From contig CAKKNE010000004.1 in the NCBI GenBank assembly GCA_918797485.1, positions 744,001 to 808,000 on the forward strand: a stretch of DNA of 64,000 bases, read 5' to 3'. Under the pieces are notes generated by a model. It searched no databases, had not been told where the DNA came from, and saw only the letters and a list, made by a program, of their open reading frames with translations. Position numbers and translations under genes: made by a program. Of the stretch, positions 48,504 through 57,474 are shown piece after piece (position 1 is the first letter of the stretch; every line of letters starts with the position of its first letter). The DNA is from Pelagomonas calceolata. Its lineage: Eukaryota > Sar > Pelagophyceae > Pelagomonadales > Pelagomonadaceae.

Positions 48504-49223
48504 ATGGGCGAGTCGGAGGCGCAGCGCCCGCTCTACGGCCGTTTAATGAAAGCCATCGACGTGCAGCACACGTGGGGCAACCGCGTCGGCTTCGTGAAAC
48601 TGCCTTTGATCATGCTCGACATCCGGTTGTACGGGGGCGCGATCGCGCAGTTTTATATGGTGACGGAGGCCCTCGAGGCTCAACTGGAGAGGCACGCCGA
48701 TCACAAGCTCGTCGCGCACGTGCGAAGGGCGATCGCGCTCCCGGACCTCGCGCCGGGCTACGCGGCCGACCTGAGGCAGATCTTCGGGGATGGTGCGTGG
48801 CCCGCTCCGACGGCGGCGACGGACGAATACGTGGACGCGTTACGTCGAGCCGGCCCCGTCGAGCTCGTCGCGGCCCTGTTCATCCTGTACGGCGCGCTCG
48901 TCGTCGGCGGCGGGAAGCAGACGCAACGCAAGGTCAAGCGCTTATTACCGGGCTGCGACCACGTGCTCTTCGACGTAAGCGAGGACATGCGGGCCGCGCG
49001 GCGGCGCTTCAAGAACGCGTTCACGTCGATTGGTAAGGACCACGCGGGCGTCGCGGCGGTCGCGCCCGAGTGCGCCGACGACCTCGTGCGGTACGCTTCC
49101 CTATATATGCGCCGCAACAACGCGGTCGTCCTGTCCGTGCGCGTCACGCCGGGTTGGTTCTGGCCGGCGGTCGCGGTCGGCGCGGCGGCGGTCGCGGTCG
49201 CGGTGGCGCGGCGACGAAGGTGA
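48504..49223 (+). CDS. Heme oxygenase-like protein with C-terminal membrane anchor
   Basis: 239 residues from MGESEAQRPL; the frame upstream has no ATG. The helical pattern resembles heme oxygenase: a candidate proximal histidine in AIDVQHTWGN, then GGAIAQFYMVTEALEAQLERH (helix with Y...VTEALE), and VELVAALFILYGALVVGGGKQTQRKVKRLL, which resembles the distal helix with its glycine cluster. The C-terminus is a hydrophobic helix WFWPAVAVGAAAVAVAVA followed by four Arg, a tail-anchor arrangement like ER heme oxygenase-1. Catalysis (heme to biliverdin) is likely but the distal glycines are not a perfect match, so a heme-oxygenase-fold relative is possible. Confidence 0.65.
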   Translation: MGESEAQRPLYGRLMKAIDVQHTWGNRVGFVKLPLIMLDIRLYGGAIAQFYMVTEALEAQLERHADHKLVAHVRRAIALPDLAPGYAADLRQIFGDGAWPAPTAATDEYVDALRRAGPVELVAALFILYGALVVGGGKQTQRKVKRLLPGCDHVLFDVSEDMRAARRRFKNAFTSIGKDHAGVAAVAPECADDLVRYASLYMRRNNAVVLSVRVTPGWFWPAVAVGAAAVAVAVARRRR

Positions 49224-49334
49224 CTGGTCCTAAGAGCTTGTATTTGTGTGATTTGAGAAGTCGCAGCCCGCACGATAGATTTGGCTGAGCTCCGCGGGCC
49301 GCGGCCGGCTGCTGGCTGCCCCGTGCGAGACATC

Positions 49335-50705
49335 ATGGGTGCGTTCGCGAGCGTGCCCGACGACTGCCTCGACAAGGCGTCCGACTGGTTTGAGAAGAAG
49401 GACTTCCTGTGCCAGCGGGCCGTGTCGCCCCTCGCGCGGGCCGCAGCGCGACGGGGGATTAGGAGGAAAATCGTTCCTCGCCCACAGCCCCCGAATGCGT
49501 ATCCTCGCAAAGCCGACAGGCTGCCGGGTTTTGACCAGAATCTGCGAGTCGTTCGCTTTGACCCGGGGCCCGCGGGCTTCGCTGGCGCTGTTGTGGCGCC
49601 GCTGGAGATGAGTGCCTCGCCCCGCGCTGTGGAGGCGATGGGAAGGGTGTTTGGGGCGGGCTGCACGAATTTGGTTGCGTGCGGTGTATCTGTTCAATCA
49701 ATCGCTGCATTGCACTCGTTCGTAACCTCAACGAATGGCGGTCTGCTGGCGCTCTGCCTCACTGGTACTGCCGTGTCACCAGATGCACTGTTCCTAATGT
49801 GCCGAGCCTCGCCAAATTTACTCCATCTACGCGGCCCGCGATTCGTGAGCACTCCAGATGCTGCAATCGCCGCCATCGGCGAGGCCTGTCCCAAGCTACA
49901 AGACGTTGATTTCTCGACCCTAGGCAGTCACCTCGGGCCCGCGGAAAGATGGGGAAGAGTCTTTCCTCAGCTCCAATCGCTAGTAGTCTGCCCCGAGGAC
50001 CACGGCTACTACCAGCCGACGCGCCTCGACTACATCGCGGAGGCTGCACGAGTCTCAAGCGCCGTGAAGCTGGACGTCGACGGCTGCATCATAACGGAAT
50101 ATTTCGTAGCGAGTATCGTTGGCACCCCCGTCGGCGACCGCCTCACTCAATTTGGCACGAGTCATGGTTACAGGGACACTGTCATAGAGCTGGAGGCCTT
50201 TCTTGCCGCGGCGCGCGGTTTCCCCAACCTAACGGAGTTGTGCATTCCACAAGGAATGACGATCCCCAGTCCTCGCTTCATCGAGGACCTTTCGCGCCTG
50301 CGCAATTTCGAGAGCATCTTCATCGGCGCCGATGGGGTGACAAATGCGCACGTCCTTGCGTGTCTGCGCAACAATAGTTTGAAGAAGCTGGAGCTCATAT
50401 GGTGCTATGATATCACCCGAGACGTCCTCGACGATATAGTCTCGACTCAGGCCGCGACGCTGGAAGAACTCGCTATCATCTTATGCGCCGAAGATAGTCC
50501 GCACGATGACGACTTGTATTATCCGCTCGGAATTACCTTCAGCGCGCTTCTCCGGCTCGTACGAGCGTGCCCAAAGCTCACAAAGCTCCACTGGCAACAC
50601 GTTAGGAGAGATGGAGATGTGACGAGATCGATTCTTACGTCGGGAGGTACAATGTGTGAGATCCTCGCGGAAAGAGGTGGGAGATTCCGCCACGACTGGA
50701 CCTAA
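49335..50705 (+). CDS. Leucine-rich-repeat protein (F-box/AMN1-like)
   Basis: 456 residues from MGAFASVPDDCLDKASDWFEKKDFLCQRAVS, whose start could be a degenerate F-box. From about 80 onward are irregular LRRs of the cysteine-containing type (GCTNLVACGVSVQSIAALHSFV, EACPKLQDVDFSTLG, FPNLTELCIPQGMTI, NNSLKKLELIWCYDITRDVLDDI, ATLEELAIILCAED, ACPKLTKLHWQHV). Such proteins commonly act as substrate adaptors for SCF ubiquitin ligases. Only 111 bp separate it from the upstream heme oxygenase-like gene on the same strand. No intron was needed. Confidence 0.65.
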   Translation: MGAFASVPDDCLDKASDWFEKKDFLCQRAVSPLARAAARRGIRRKIVPRPQPPNAYPRKADRLPGFDQNLRVVRFDPGPAGFAGAVVAPLEMSASPRAVEAMGRVFGAGCTNLVACGVSVQSIAALHSFVTSTNGGLLALCLTGTAVSPDALFLMCRASPNLLHLRGPRFVSTPDAAIAAIGEACPKLQDVDFSTLGSHLGPAERWGRVFPQLQSLVVCPEDHGYYQPTRLDYIAEAARVSSAVKLDVDGCIITEYFVASIVGTPVGDRLTQFGTSHGYRDTVIELEAFLAAARGFPNLTELCIPQGMTIPSPRFIEDLSRLRNFESIFIGADGVTNAHVLACLRNNSLKKLELIWCYDITRDVLDDIVSTQAATLEELAIILCAEDSPHDDDLYYPLGITFSALLRLVRACPKLTKLHWQHVRRDGDVTRSILTSGGTMCEILAERGGRFRHDWT

Positions 50706-51006
50706 GAATATGTATTGTGCACTATCCCCCAAGTGCGTCGCCACGGCGTCTTGTAGCGACCCCTTGATGGATATATCGATCGATTGGGCCGGCGGCTAAA
50801 CCCGCACGCGTTTGTGAGAGCATTGAGTGCGCTTGCACGCAGAGCATCCATAAAAAACCTCCCAGCCAGCGCCCCGACCAGCCCAGGACCCCTCAGGACC
50901 TCCCCGAAAAGGGCCCAGACTCACACATCGCGTTCGACGGCGGGCCAGCCCAAAGCAGCCCCGAGGCCACAGGGCTGCCCCGCAACGCCGCCGACGCAGA
51001 GAAGCC
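50706..51006. other. Intergenic region upstream of the small zinc-finger gene
   Basis: 301 bp containing a short palindromic TATATCGATCGAT stretch (about 50770-50782) and CCAGGACCCCTCAGGACC direct repeats at about 50882-50900. No gene and no CTAG palindrome. Confidence 0.35.
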
Positions 51007-51489
51007 ATGACCGCCGTCACCGGCGCCAACTTGCGAGGCGGCGAGGCCTACTGGGAGCTGAGCGGCCCCACACCGATCAATCGTACTGTGACGTGCCGCG
51101 CCTGCAAAAAAACCATCATGCGGGGCGAGTCCGTCATGGTGCGCGACGGCCGCAAGCTAAGGTTCCATTATCATACTTCATGCTTTTCCGGCGATGCTGA
51201 TCCTCGATCTCAAAAGAACTCCAGCTTCTCGACTCGGAACGACTACCACGCGAAGACGGCCCCAAAGCTTTCGTCGCTGGAAGGACCTCGAGCGTGTAGA
51301 GATGCGGATGGACGAAAACTAGGCAGGGAGGTCTTCAAGGACAAGGCGCCCGCTTCGGTAGGTGTCGGCAAGTGGAACAGCGGCCCGCTCGGTGTCAGCA
51401 GGGGCTACCACCCGCCCGCCCATACGCTGACCGTCGCCGATTTACCATGCGAGAAGGGCCGGCGACGGACGTATGATAACAACAAATAG
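51007..51489 (+). CDS. Small zinc-finger protein (PARP-finger-like half)
   Basis: 160 residues. Residues about 26-62 contain a C-x2-C...H-x-x-C zinc site (TVTCRACKKTIMRGESVMVR, FHYHTSCF), similar in spacing to PARP-type or LIM-like fingers with the conserved K-x-x-I-x-x-G-E step. The remainder is basic and probably disordered (SRGYHPPAHTLTVADLPCEKGRRRTYDNNK). Function unknown; nucleic-acid binding is plausible. Its TAG stop (51487-51489) abuts the TAA stop of the opposite-strand gene at 51490 with no base between. Confidence 0.65.
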   Translation: MTAVTGANLRGGEAYWELSGPTPINRTVTCRACKKTIMRGESVMVRDGRKLRFHYHTSCFSGDADPRSQKNSSFSTRNDYHAKTAPKLSSLEGPRACRDADGRKLGREVFKDKAPASVGVGKWNSGPLGVSRGYHPPAHTLTVADLPCEKGRRRTYDNNK

Positions 51490-52287
51490 TTAGTTCAGAG
51501 CGGCTAGCAACCGCCGGCGGCACCCTAGAGGCAAACCCAGCTCCTTGAGGTCCTCCTCCGTTAACAGCTTCAGAGTCGCTACGTCCTGGATACCTTCCTC
51601 CAAAAACCGGGGCCAGAACTCCCCGCCGCCCGCAGCTTTAACGAGCTGCTCCGCGAAGACGGCAGGAGAGAGGTCCTCCGTTGCCGACGAGGTCCACTCT
51701 GCTACAACATCAGGTACCTCACTCCAAGAACTCACGACGCCGTCCGCGAAGTCCTCCAGTAATGAATCCTGGAGGTACGTCTCCGAGCCCATGGCGGTGT
51801 ACGTTTTCTGCGTGCCCTCGGCGGGTGGTGTTGCCGATGATATGGCGTCATTCTGTCGTTCCTCTTCCTGTTTGATAAACACGCACCGCAGGCCCCGCCT
51901 ATGAGCTTCCAGTACATCATTCTGGAAGTCGACACCAACGCGACACCATCCATCGTCGTCGCCCAGCTCTACGTCAATCCTGGCATCAATATTTAACCTT
52001 TTCAAGGCCTCGACGCACGCGTCGAAGCCCTCACGCGCCGCGGCGGCCGGCGACGCGGACACGCCCCTAATAACGGGGCCGGGCCTTTGTGCTGGCGCTG
52101 GCTCTTTGCTGGCGCCGCCGCCGGCCCACATGGCCTCCCAGTCCGGCGCGGCGCTCTCCTCGGGCGGCAGCGTGCCCTGCTGCGTCGACGCTCGCCGGAG
52201 CAGCGGTGCCCTCCGGCGCGCGCGCGGCACCAGTGGCGCGGCGGGCGGCGCGACCGCGGCGAGGGCTATGAGTTTGATCAATGCCAT
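51490..52287 (-). CDS. SAM-domain protein with plastid-type presequence
   Basis: 265 residues from MALIKLIALAAVAPPAAPLVPRARRRAPLLRR; upstream extension lacks ATG. The N-terminus is a hydrophobic signal segment followed by an Arg-rich, acid-free stretch, the bipartite form of stramenopile plastid proteins, although the usual Phe after cleavage is not present. A middle region resembles a DUF1995-type or KH-like alpha/beta unit (FDACVEALKRLNIDARIDVELGDDDGWCRVGVDF). The last 65 residues are a SAM (sterile alpha motif) domain: SPAVFAEQLVKAAGGGEFWPRFLEEGIQDVATLKLLTEEDLKELGLPLGCRRRLLAAL. Role unknown, perhaps a plastid scaffold. Confidence 0.65.
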   Translation of the reverse strand: MALIKLIALAAVAPPAAPLVPRARRRAPLLRRASTQQGTLPPEESAAPDWEAMWAGGGASKEPAPAQRPGPVIRGVSASPAAAAREGFDACVEALKRLNIDARIDVELGDDDGWCRVGVDFQNDVLEAHRRGLRCVFIKQEEERQNDAISSATPPAEGTQKTYTAMGSETYLQDSLLEDFADGVVSSWSEVPDVVAEWTSSATEDLSPAVFAEQLVKAAGGGEFWPRFLEEGIQDVATLKLLTEEDLKELGLPLGCRRRLLAALN

Positions 52288-52514
52288 CCTTGCCGCTCTC
52301 AACGGATGCGCCGACAACGCCCCGCCGCGCAGCGGCAACAGCACGCTCTCTTTGTTGCTTGAGAGCGCTCTCCCTGGCGTTCAGCCCTGCACGATCAAGC
52401 TACGCTACGAGCAGCGATGCGTGGCCACCAATGATGCACGACTGCGTGCCGCAACGGCTCTCGTCACGCCGCCAGCAGGCTGGCGCATGCAGCTTTGCTT
52501 GCTTGCTGGCATCC

Positions 52515-52537
52515 CTAGTGTCTTACAGGCCGCTAGC
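52515..52537 (-). promoter_or_regulatory. Promoter palindrome motif (copy 7)
   Basis: 23-bp minus-strand copy, 228 bp upstream of the SAM-domain gene ATG (52287) and 317 bp from the ATG at 52854, in the divergent region 52288-52853. TATTATTATCC at about 52724-52734 could be a core promoter for the rightward gene. Nothing else identified. Confidence 0.6.
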
Positions 52538-52853
52538 TCGCAGCTGAGGAGCTGTTGACGGGGTCTTCAGGAAAGCTCGGAAGGCGCAGGGTCGTGAGAG
52601 CACTAGTGCGACGGAGCTGGACCGCGCCGCGCTGGGAGAGCTGCAGCGCCGCGCCTCTGTGTGCCATCAAAGGCGCCGCCCAGCTCGGCAGGGCTCGCCG
52701 TGGCGCGTCCGGCTCTGCCCCGTATTATTATCCACACGCGTTGCACGCGATTGGGCAGCGGCCGCTTTTCATTGGGCAGCCCCATTAGTCTCTGGGAGCC
52801 AGCGCCGAACGCCGCCGACGGGGCCCGGACGCGCGTCGCACGCCGTCGGCGCG

Positions 52854-54875
52854 ATGGAGGCGCCCCTAGTCGTCAAGAACTCACACCTGTCCCCCGTGCG
52901 TCGCGAGGCGCCCCCGATCGAGCCCGCGGACGAAGAATCGGTCATCGAACTTCCACCGGAGGTGCTCGCCCAGCAGCGCGTCGACGCGCTCGAAGCAAAA
53001 CTCGACGCGCTGCTGAAGGGCGGGCCTCGATATCAACCGGTAGTGAAGGACGAGCCACTTCCAGTGAAAGAGGCGTGGGGCCGCGCGGAGGGCTGCGCTG
53101 CGGTCTCCGCTTTATTTGATGCAAGGGCGCACGAAGTCTGCGATCTGCAACAGATGCAGGACATCGTCGGTTTACCACCTGTACCGGAAAGCCTCACAGC
53201 CTTCGTGCAGGCGCAGTTCCAGCTGACGTTCCGGAGCAAGCACATCACTGAGGAGAAGTTAGACGCGTTCTGTGCGTGTGTCGACGAAGCTATTGAAGCT
53301 TTACGACATTTCAAGGGCGAGGGCGAGCGGGGCCAGGCGCGAGCGGAGCGATTGGCATTGTTCCGAGACTCTCTGACATCATTACCATGTTTTGACAGCA
53401 TGGCTGTCATCTTACAATCACTAGCCAAGGACGGCAAGTTAGAGTCCATAGCGCAAGCGCTACCTCCGGTGGGCGATGTCATGGTACCCGTGCGCGGCGG
53501 GACATTAATTGCAAGACTCCCGAAGCTCGCGACCGACGACCCGCGGGGCCCGCCGCGCGTCATGTCCCTCCACGCGAAGACGTGCTCCATGACGACCGTG
53601 GTAAGGGCCTTGGCGGAGAGGGATATGCTGCCGGACGAGGAGGTGCTGCGGTACGTCTTGGACGAGCTTGATGTGGTGTCTGCGGACGCTCGTTCCGGCC
53701 CAGTCATGGTTGGCGGTGTCCTAAGGCAGCCCTCGCTCAATATTCTAGATGAGCTCCTAAGTGAAGCCGGTAGCAGACCGGGTACCGCTCTCACCGATTC
53801 GTCGTGGCGGCCAGGGACGGCTAATACGTTCCGAGGCATCGCGCGATGCGCCTCTGCTTTGAGTTCAAAGGCCAAGTCGCTGAAAAGTCGTTCTCGTAGT
53901 ACGATACCGGGAAGGGAGGAGCTGCCTCCGAACCTGATGCGGCTGAAGAAGGGCCTGTACGTCGAGCTACACTGGTTGTTAAGGCAGCTTTCGGGAGTGG
54001 AGGCGAGCCAGATGAGTTGTGCGGAGCTGATGTCATCATCAGTGGAGGAGGAAGAGGAAGACGACCTGCTGACGGCTGTAGAAGAGGAAGAAACGCCCGT
54101 GAAGAGGATGTCCACCGTCGCCGAGCGACGCGCCGCGGCCGAAGAATTACAAAGACGCATGGACGCCGAGTTCGGGCAACAACGGGAAGGGAGCGAGCTC
54201 AAGGGTGCGACCGGTGATGGTGCTCTATTGGAGGAGGAGCTCCATCCCGTCGAACGAGTACCGACGCCGGAACCTGTCGTGAGACCGAAAACGCCGGAGG
54301 AAGAGTACTGGGGCTGTGCGCATTCCCTGTTGGATGAGGGTGGCAGAGATGTCAGTTTCGAGGAGATCCGTACTTTAACATTCTTGCTGAGGAAAAGACG
54401 GCTGCTCACTGTTAATATACGACTGCCCAATTCTCGAACATCAACTTTGAGGTTCGGCATGCGGGAGACGGTGGGCGAATGTTTTTCGCGGCTCGGCAAG
54501 GCGCTGAAGCTAACGGTTGCGGAGAAGCGAGTCGCGCGGCTCTGCGACCTGCGAGGGCGGCCCTTCGCCCTATCAGATTTCATGGTCAAGCACGTGCCGC
54601 ACAACAACAGTACGTTATTATTATTGCCGCGTGCCGGTGCTCCGTGCGCGCCGCCGCTGCCTCCGTTAGAACCCGGGGAGGAGCCTGATATGTCGTACGT
54701 GAGGCACCTGCGCGAGGCGACTACTGAACTAGCACGGCACGATACCAAAGTGGACGTCAGGGATCGGTGGGGCCCGCAGAAGCCGCTGCCTTCCGCCGAG
54801 AAGCGGCATCCGCCAGCCGTTCTGGCCGTGGCGAAGGCTCGCAAAAGAAGGGCACGGTTAGTGAAATATAAGTGA
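52854..54875 (+). CDS. Unknown large protein with helical core and C-terminal beta-grasp-like segment
   Basis: 673 residues from MEAPLVVKNSHLSPVRR. Not recognised. An N-terminal coiled-coil-like helix (QQRVDALEAKLDALLKG) is followed by an all-helical region (about 60-210, ITEEKLDAFCACVDEAIEALRHF), a 350-370 serine/basic segment (SSKAKSLKSRSRS), an acidic stretch with poly-Glu (about 395-425), and near the end a ubiquitin-like beta-grasp candidate (about 530-605: LLTVNIRLPNSRTSTLRFGMRETVGECFSRLGKAL ... NNSTLLLLPRAG). The C-terminus is basic (ARKRRARLVKYK). The antisense open frame over the same length is a shadow. Cytoskeletal or ciliary function is possible but unsupported. Confidence 0.6.
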   Translation: MEAPLVVKNSHLSPVRREAPPIEPADEESVIELPPEVLAQQRVDALEAKLDALLKGGPRYQPVVKDEPLPVKEAWGRAEGCAAVSALFDARAHEVCDLQQMQDIVGLPPVPESLTAFVQAQFQLTFRSKHITEEKLDAFCACVDEAIEALRHFKGEGERGQARAERLALFRDSLTSLPCFDSMAVILQSLAKDGKLESIAQALPPVGDVMVPVRGGTLIARLPKLATDDPRGPPRVMSLHAKTCSMTTVVRALAERDMLPDEEVLRYVLDELDVVSADARSGPVMVGGVLRQPSLNILDELLSEAGSRPGTALTDSSWRPGTANTFRGIARCASALSSKAKSLKSRSRSTIPGREELPPNLMRLKKGLYVELHWLLRQLSGVEASQMSCAELMSSSVEEEEEDDLLTAVEEEETPVKRMSTVAERRAAAEELQRRMDAEFGQQREGSELKGATGDGALLEEELHPVERVPTPEPVVRPKTPEEEYWGCAHSLLDEGGRDVSFEEIRTLTFLLRKRRLLTVNIRLPNSRTSTLRFGMRETVGECFSRLGKALKLTVAEKRVARLCDLRGRPFALSDFMVKHVPHNNSTLLLLPRAGAPCAPPLPPLEPGEEPDMSYVRHLREATTELARHDTKVDVRDRWGPQKPLPSAEKRHPPAVLAVAKARKRRARLVKYK

Positions 54876-54892
54876 CACAAACTATCTATTTA

Positions 54893-54934
54893 CACACTAG
54901 TGGCGCGGCGATGGCGTCGATGGCGTCGTAGGAA
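54893..54934. repeat. Tandem dispersed word in a convergent region
   Basis: Two direct copies of GATGGCGTC (about 54911-54928) sit between the 3' ends of the unknown large gene and the HAD gene, followed by a GTAGG/CCTAC mini-hairpin running into the HAD stop. Confidence 0.45.
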
Positions 54935-54937
54935 AGC

Positions 54938-55468
54938 CTACTTCCGCCGCGTCAGCTTCCTCTGATCTTTCTCAAGCCCAGCAAAGGCCCGCCGGCACTC
55001 CTGCAACCGCACAACGAGACTCTTGGCGTCGGCCATCGAGACGCCCCGCTCATCAGAGACCTGTAAAACGCCGAACCCCGCCCGATGAGCGGCCGCGATG
55101 TTCTCCCCGCGGTCGTCGACGAGAATCACGCAGCGCTTGTCTACCACACCCGCATTCTCCCTTATATTTTCGAGGGCCCGTACTTTGGCTGCGGGTACTC
55201 CACCCCCAATAAGATTGCGGAACGTCCAGGGCACGTTGCCGTCATAGCAGTAGTGGTCCTGCAGAGGAATATCGAGGAACTTCGTCAAGTAGGGGTCGCG
55301 GCAGTAGGATGCTGGTCTGGCCGTATTGACGGCGACCTTCGAGCCGAGGACCCGCGCGGCTCGCACCAACTCGTGGACGACGGCTGGGCTCGCCGTCGTG
55401 ATGGTGCCGTCAATATCCAACGCCAATGCGGAGGGGTTCGGCTTCAGGAGGGGTTCGGGTTGGCTCAT
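54938..55468 (-). CDS. HAD-superfamily hydrolase, small
   Basis: 176 residues. HAD motif I is ALDIDGTITTA (nucleophile and acid/base aspartates), motif II is the VNTAR strand end, and motif IV is VILVDDRGEN. The protein is all Rossmann core with little cap, so it may act on macromolecules or phosphoproteins, or be a C0-type phosphatase. The C-terminus is basic (EKDQRKLTRRK). No targeting sequence. Substrate not determinable. Confidence 0.78.
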   Translation of the reverse strand: MSQPEPLLKPNPSALALDIDGTITTASPAVVHELVRAARVLGSKVAVNTARPASYCRDPYLTKFLDIPLQDHYCYDGNVPWTFRNLIGGGVPAAKVRALENIRENAGVVDKRCVILVDDRGENIAAAHRAGFGVLQVSDERGVSMADAKSLVVRLQECRRAFAGLEKDQRKLTRRK

Positions 55469-55778
55469 CGTTCCGGTTTTGGGCGGCGCGCGGGTTCAGG
55501 ACGTCGCGGCGGCGGCGCGTCGTGGCTTTTGACGGCTGCGCACCAGTTGATGTCGCGTCGGCGGCGTAGACTGCGGCTTTCGATCCTCGCCGCTCGTAAT
55601 TGCTCGCAAAGCGGTGCACAGTTTGGCAAGCTTGCACAGTCGCGCTGCGTGCTTTTTGCAAGCCACAAGCGAGCAGCACGGCTGGGTGGCTCTGTTATAG
55701 CTTACGCAAAAGCGAAACGAGCTGTTGGGCTTCACAGCGGCGTTACGAGCCGCTTGAACGTATGATGCGCCTGAGCTA

Positions 55779-55801
55779 GCTAGCGGCATGTAAGCCACTA
55801 G
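55779..55801 (+). promoter_or_regulatory. Promoter palindrome motif (copy 8)
   Basis: 23-bp copy preceded by an extra CTAG, 194 bp before the RIO1 ATG and 310 bp from the HAD ATG, in divergent region 55469-55995. No gene in this region. Confidence 0.6.
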
Positions 55802-55995
55802 CGGCGATGAAAAACACTCGAGACGCATTGCTCGCTTGAGAGGCGCTGGGACAGATCGACCAGCTCTATAGAAGCATTCGAAGGTACCAAGCGCGGTGCA
55901 AGTGCTGCGACGCAGGGCAACACCCCTAACCAAGGCTGCACCAGGGCGGCTGCAGCAGCGTGCGGCGCAAAAACAGCAGCGCAAAAACGGCACGG

Positions 55996-57396
55996 ATGGC
56001 GGCCGTCATCGAAAAAGAACCAGAAATAGTCGACGAGTCCGACGGCGACGAAGAAGTCCCGGAAGATGCGTATGATGTGCTGGAAAGCGCCTTGTGCGGC
56101 GAGTATGGGAGCGACGGCCACAATGTCAATATGAGCCAGAGCGTCAAGAACGACGTCAAGAACGCGCAGCGCGCCGCCCACAAAGCTGCCAATATTGGCC
56201 TGTGCCAAGACACACGAGCGACGACGGAACAGGTCCTGGACCCGAGGACGCGGCTCATCCTGTTCAAGCTGCTGCAACGGAACGCCTTCGCCAAACTGGA
56301 GGGCTGCCTCTCGACGGGCAAGGAAGCGAATGTTTATTATGCCTTGTCCGGTGATGGACTACGGGACATCGAGGCCACAAAAGACATTCCCACAAATGCA
56401 CCTTTGGCCGTCAAGGTCTACAAGACGTCCATCTTAGTTTTCCGAGATCGACGAAGATATGTGGACGGCGAGCACCGCTTCGAGAAGGGCTACACGTCCG
56501 GCAAGAACCCGCGCAAGATGGTGCAATTGTGGGCGGAGAAGGAGCTGCGCAACTACAAGCGGCTCCACGCGCACGGCGTCCGAGCGCCGAGGCCCCTGCT
56601 GCTGAAGGGCCACGTTTTAGTGATGGAGTTCGTTGGTAGTCAAGGGTGGCCCGCGCCGCGACTCCACGACGCCTCCCTTTCTCCAGACGAGATGGAGGAT
56701 GCCTACGTCCAGACCTGTGTCGCGTTGAGAGCCATGTTCTCTAGATGCAAATTAGTCCATGGCGACTTCTCCGAATATAATTTATTATGGTTCGAGAATG
56801 AAATTGTAGTGATCGACGTCAGTCAGTCCGTGGAATGGGACCATCCGCGAGCTACGGAATTTCTGAGAAAAGATTGTGCCAATGTCCGAGACTTCTTCTC
56901 CCGCAAATGCGAGCGAGTTTTATCTGTCAAGGCGTTGTACGACTTCGTCATGCGAGACGGTGTTGCTGATGATGAGGGCATCCGAAGCGCGCTGGACATC
57001 GCGCGAAACAGTGACAGTGTCACAGACCAAGAGGATCGGGTCTTCATGGACGCCTTTTTACCTCGTTCATTACAAGATCTGGGCAGCTGGCCGGAGGCGG
57101 CCCAACGAGCTGTAGCTTCGGGAGACAACGAGACGGGTTTTGACGAAGCCGTGGGTGATTTGTTAGGTGCGAATGTTTGTTCAGATGACGACGCGTCGGC
57201 GGCGACGCGTTCTGAGAGTGATGAGGACGACGGCGTGCATGGTAGGTTGCCGGACCCAAGTGACGTCGCGGGTCGCGCGAGTGCCAAGGAGGCGAAACGG
57301 GCCGCCGCCAAGCTCCAGAAGGAGGAGCGCCGCGAGAAGCGGAAAACAAAGCTGAAGAAGCACCTCAAGAAGAAGGCTACGAAGCGGGGGAGGTAA
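55996..57396 (+). CDS. RIOK1: RIO1 atypical serine kinase
   Basis: 466 residues from MAAVIEKEPEI; upstream frame lacks ATG. Acidic N-terminus, then the RIO kinase domain: GCLSTGKEANVYYAL (nucleotide loop, STGKEANVY signature), LAVKVYKTSILVFRDRRRYVDGEHRF (catalytic lysine and flexible loop), KNPRKMVQLWAEKELRNYKRLH, LVMEFVG, LVHGDFSEYNLLW (catalytic loop) and VVIDVSQSVEWDHP (metal-binding D). The C-terminus is acidic then strongly basic (KKHLKKKATKRGR). RIO1 is required for the last steps of 18S rRNA and 40S subunit maturation. Complete and intron-free. Confidence 0.95.
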   Translation: MAAVIEKEPEIVDESDGDEEVPEDAYDVLESALCGEYGSDGHNVNMSQSVKNDVKNAQRAAHKAANIGLCQDTRATTEQVLDPRTRLILFKLLQRNAFAKLEGCLSTGKEANVYYALSGDGLRDIEATKDIPTNAPLAVKVYKTSILVFRDRRRYVDGEHRFEKGYTSGKNPRKMVQLWAEKELRNYKRLHAHGVRAPRPLLLKGHVLVMEFVGSQGWPAPRLHDASLSPDEMEDAYVQTCVALRAMFSRCKLVHGDFSEYNLLWFENEIVVIDVSQSVEWDHPRATEFLRKDCANVRDFFSRKCERVLSVKALYDFVMRDGVADDEGIRSALDIARNSDSVTDQEDRVFMDAFLPRSLQDLGSWPEAAQRAVASGDNETGFDEAVGDLLGANVCSDDDASAATRSESDEDDGVHGRLPDPSDVAGRASAKEAKRAAAKLQKEERREKRKTKLKKHLKKKATKRGR

Positions 57397-57418
57397 CACA
57401 TACTAACATTTAGGACCG

Positions 57419-57471
57419 CGCGTCGATGGCGTCAAGGTGGTGGAGACCCCACCGGCACGCCATCGCCGCGA
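57419..57471. repeat. Hairpin of inverted dispersed words in a convergent region
   Basis: CGCGTCGATGGCGTC (57418-57432) and the inverted CACGCCATCGCCGCG (57457-57471) flank GGTGGTGGAGACCCCACC, itself self-complementary. It fills almost the whole 78-bp gap between the 3' ends of the RIO1 and OB-fold-like genes. It may be a degenerate introner-like insertion or a 3'-end structure. Confidence 0.55.
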
Positions 57472-57474
57472 TCA

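Noticed and set aside
53033-54880. 615-codon antisense open frame over the unknown large gene
   Set aside because: GC-rich codon bias keeps the complementary frame open; Ser-rich with no recognisable structure.
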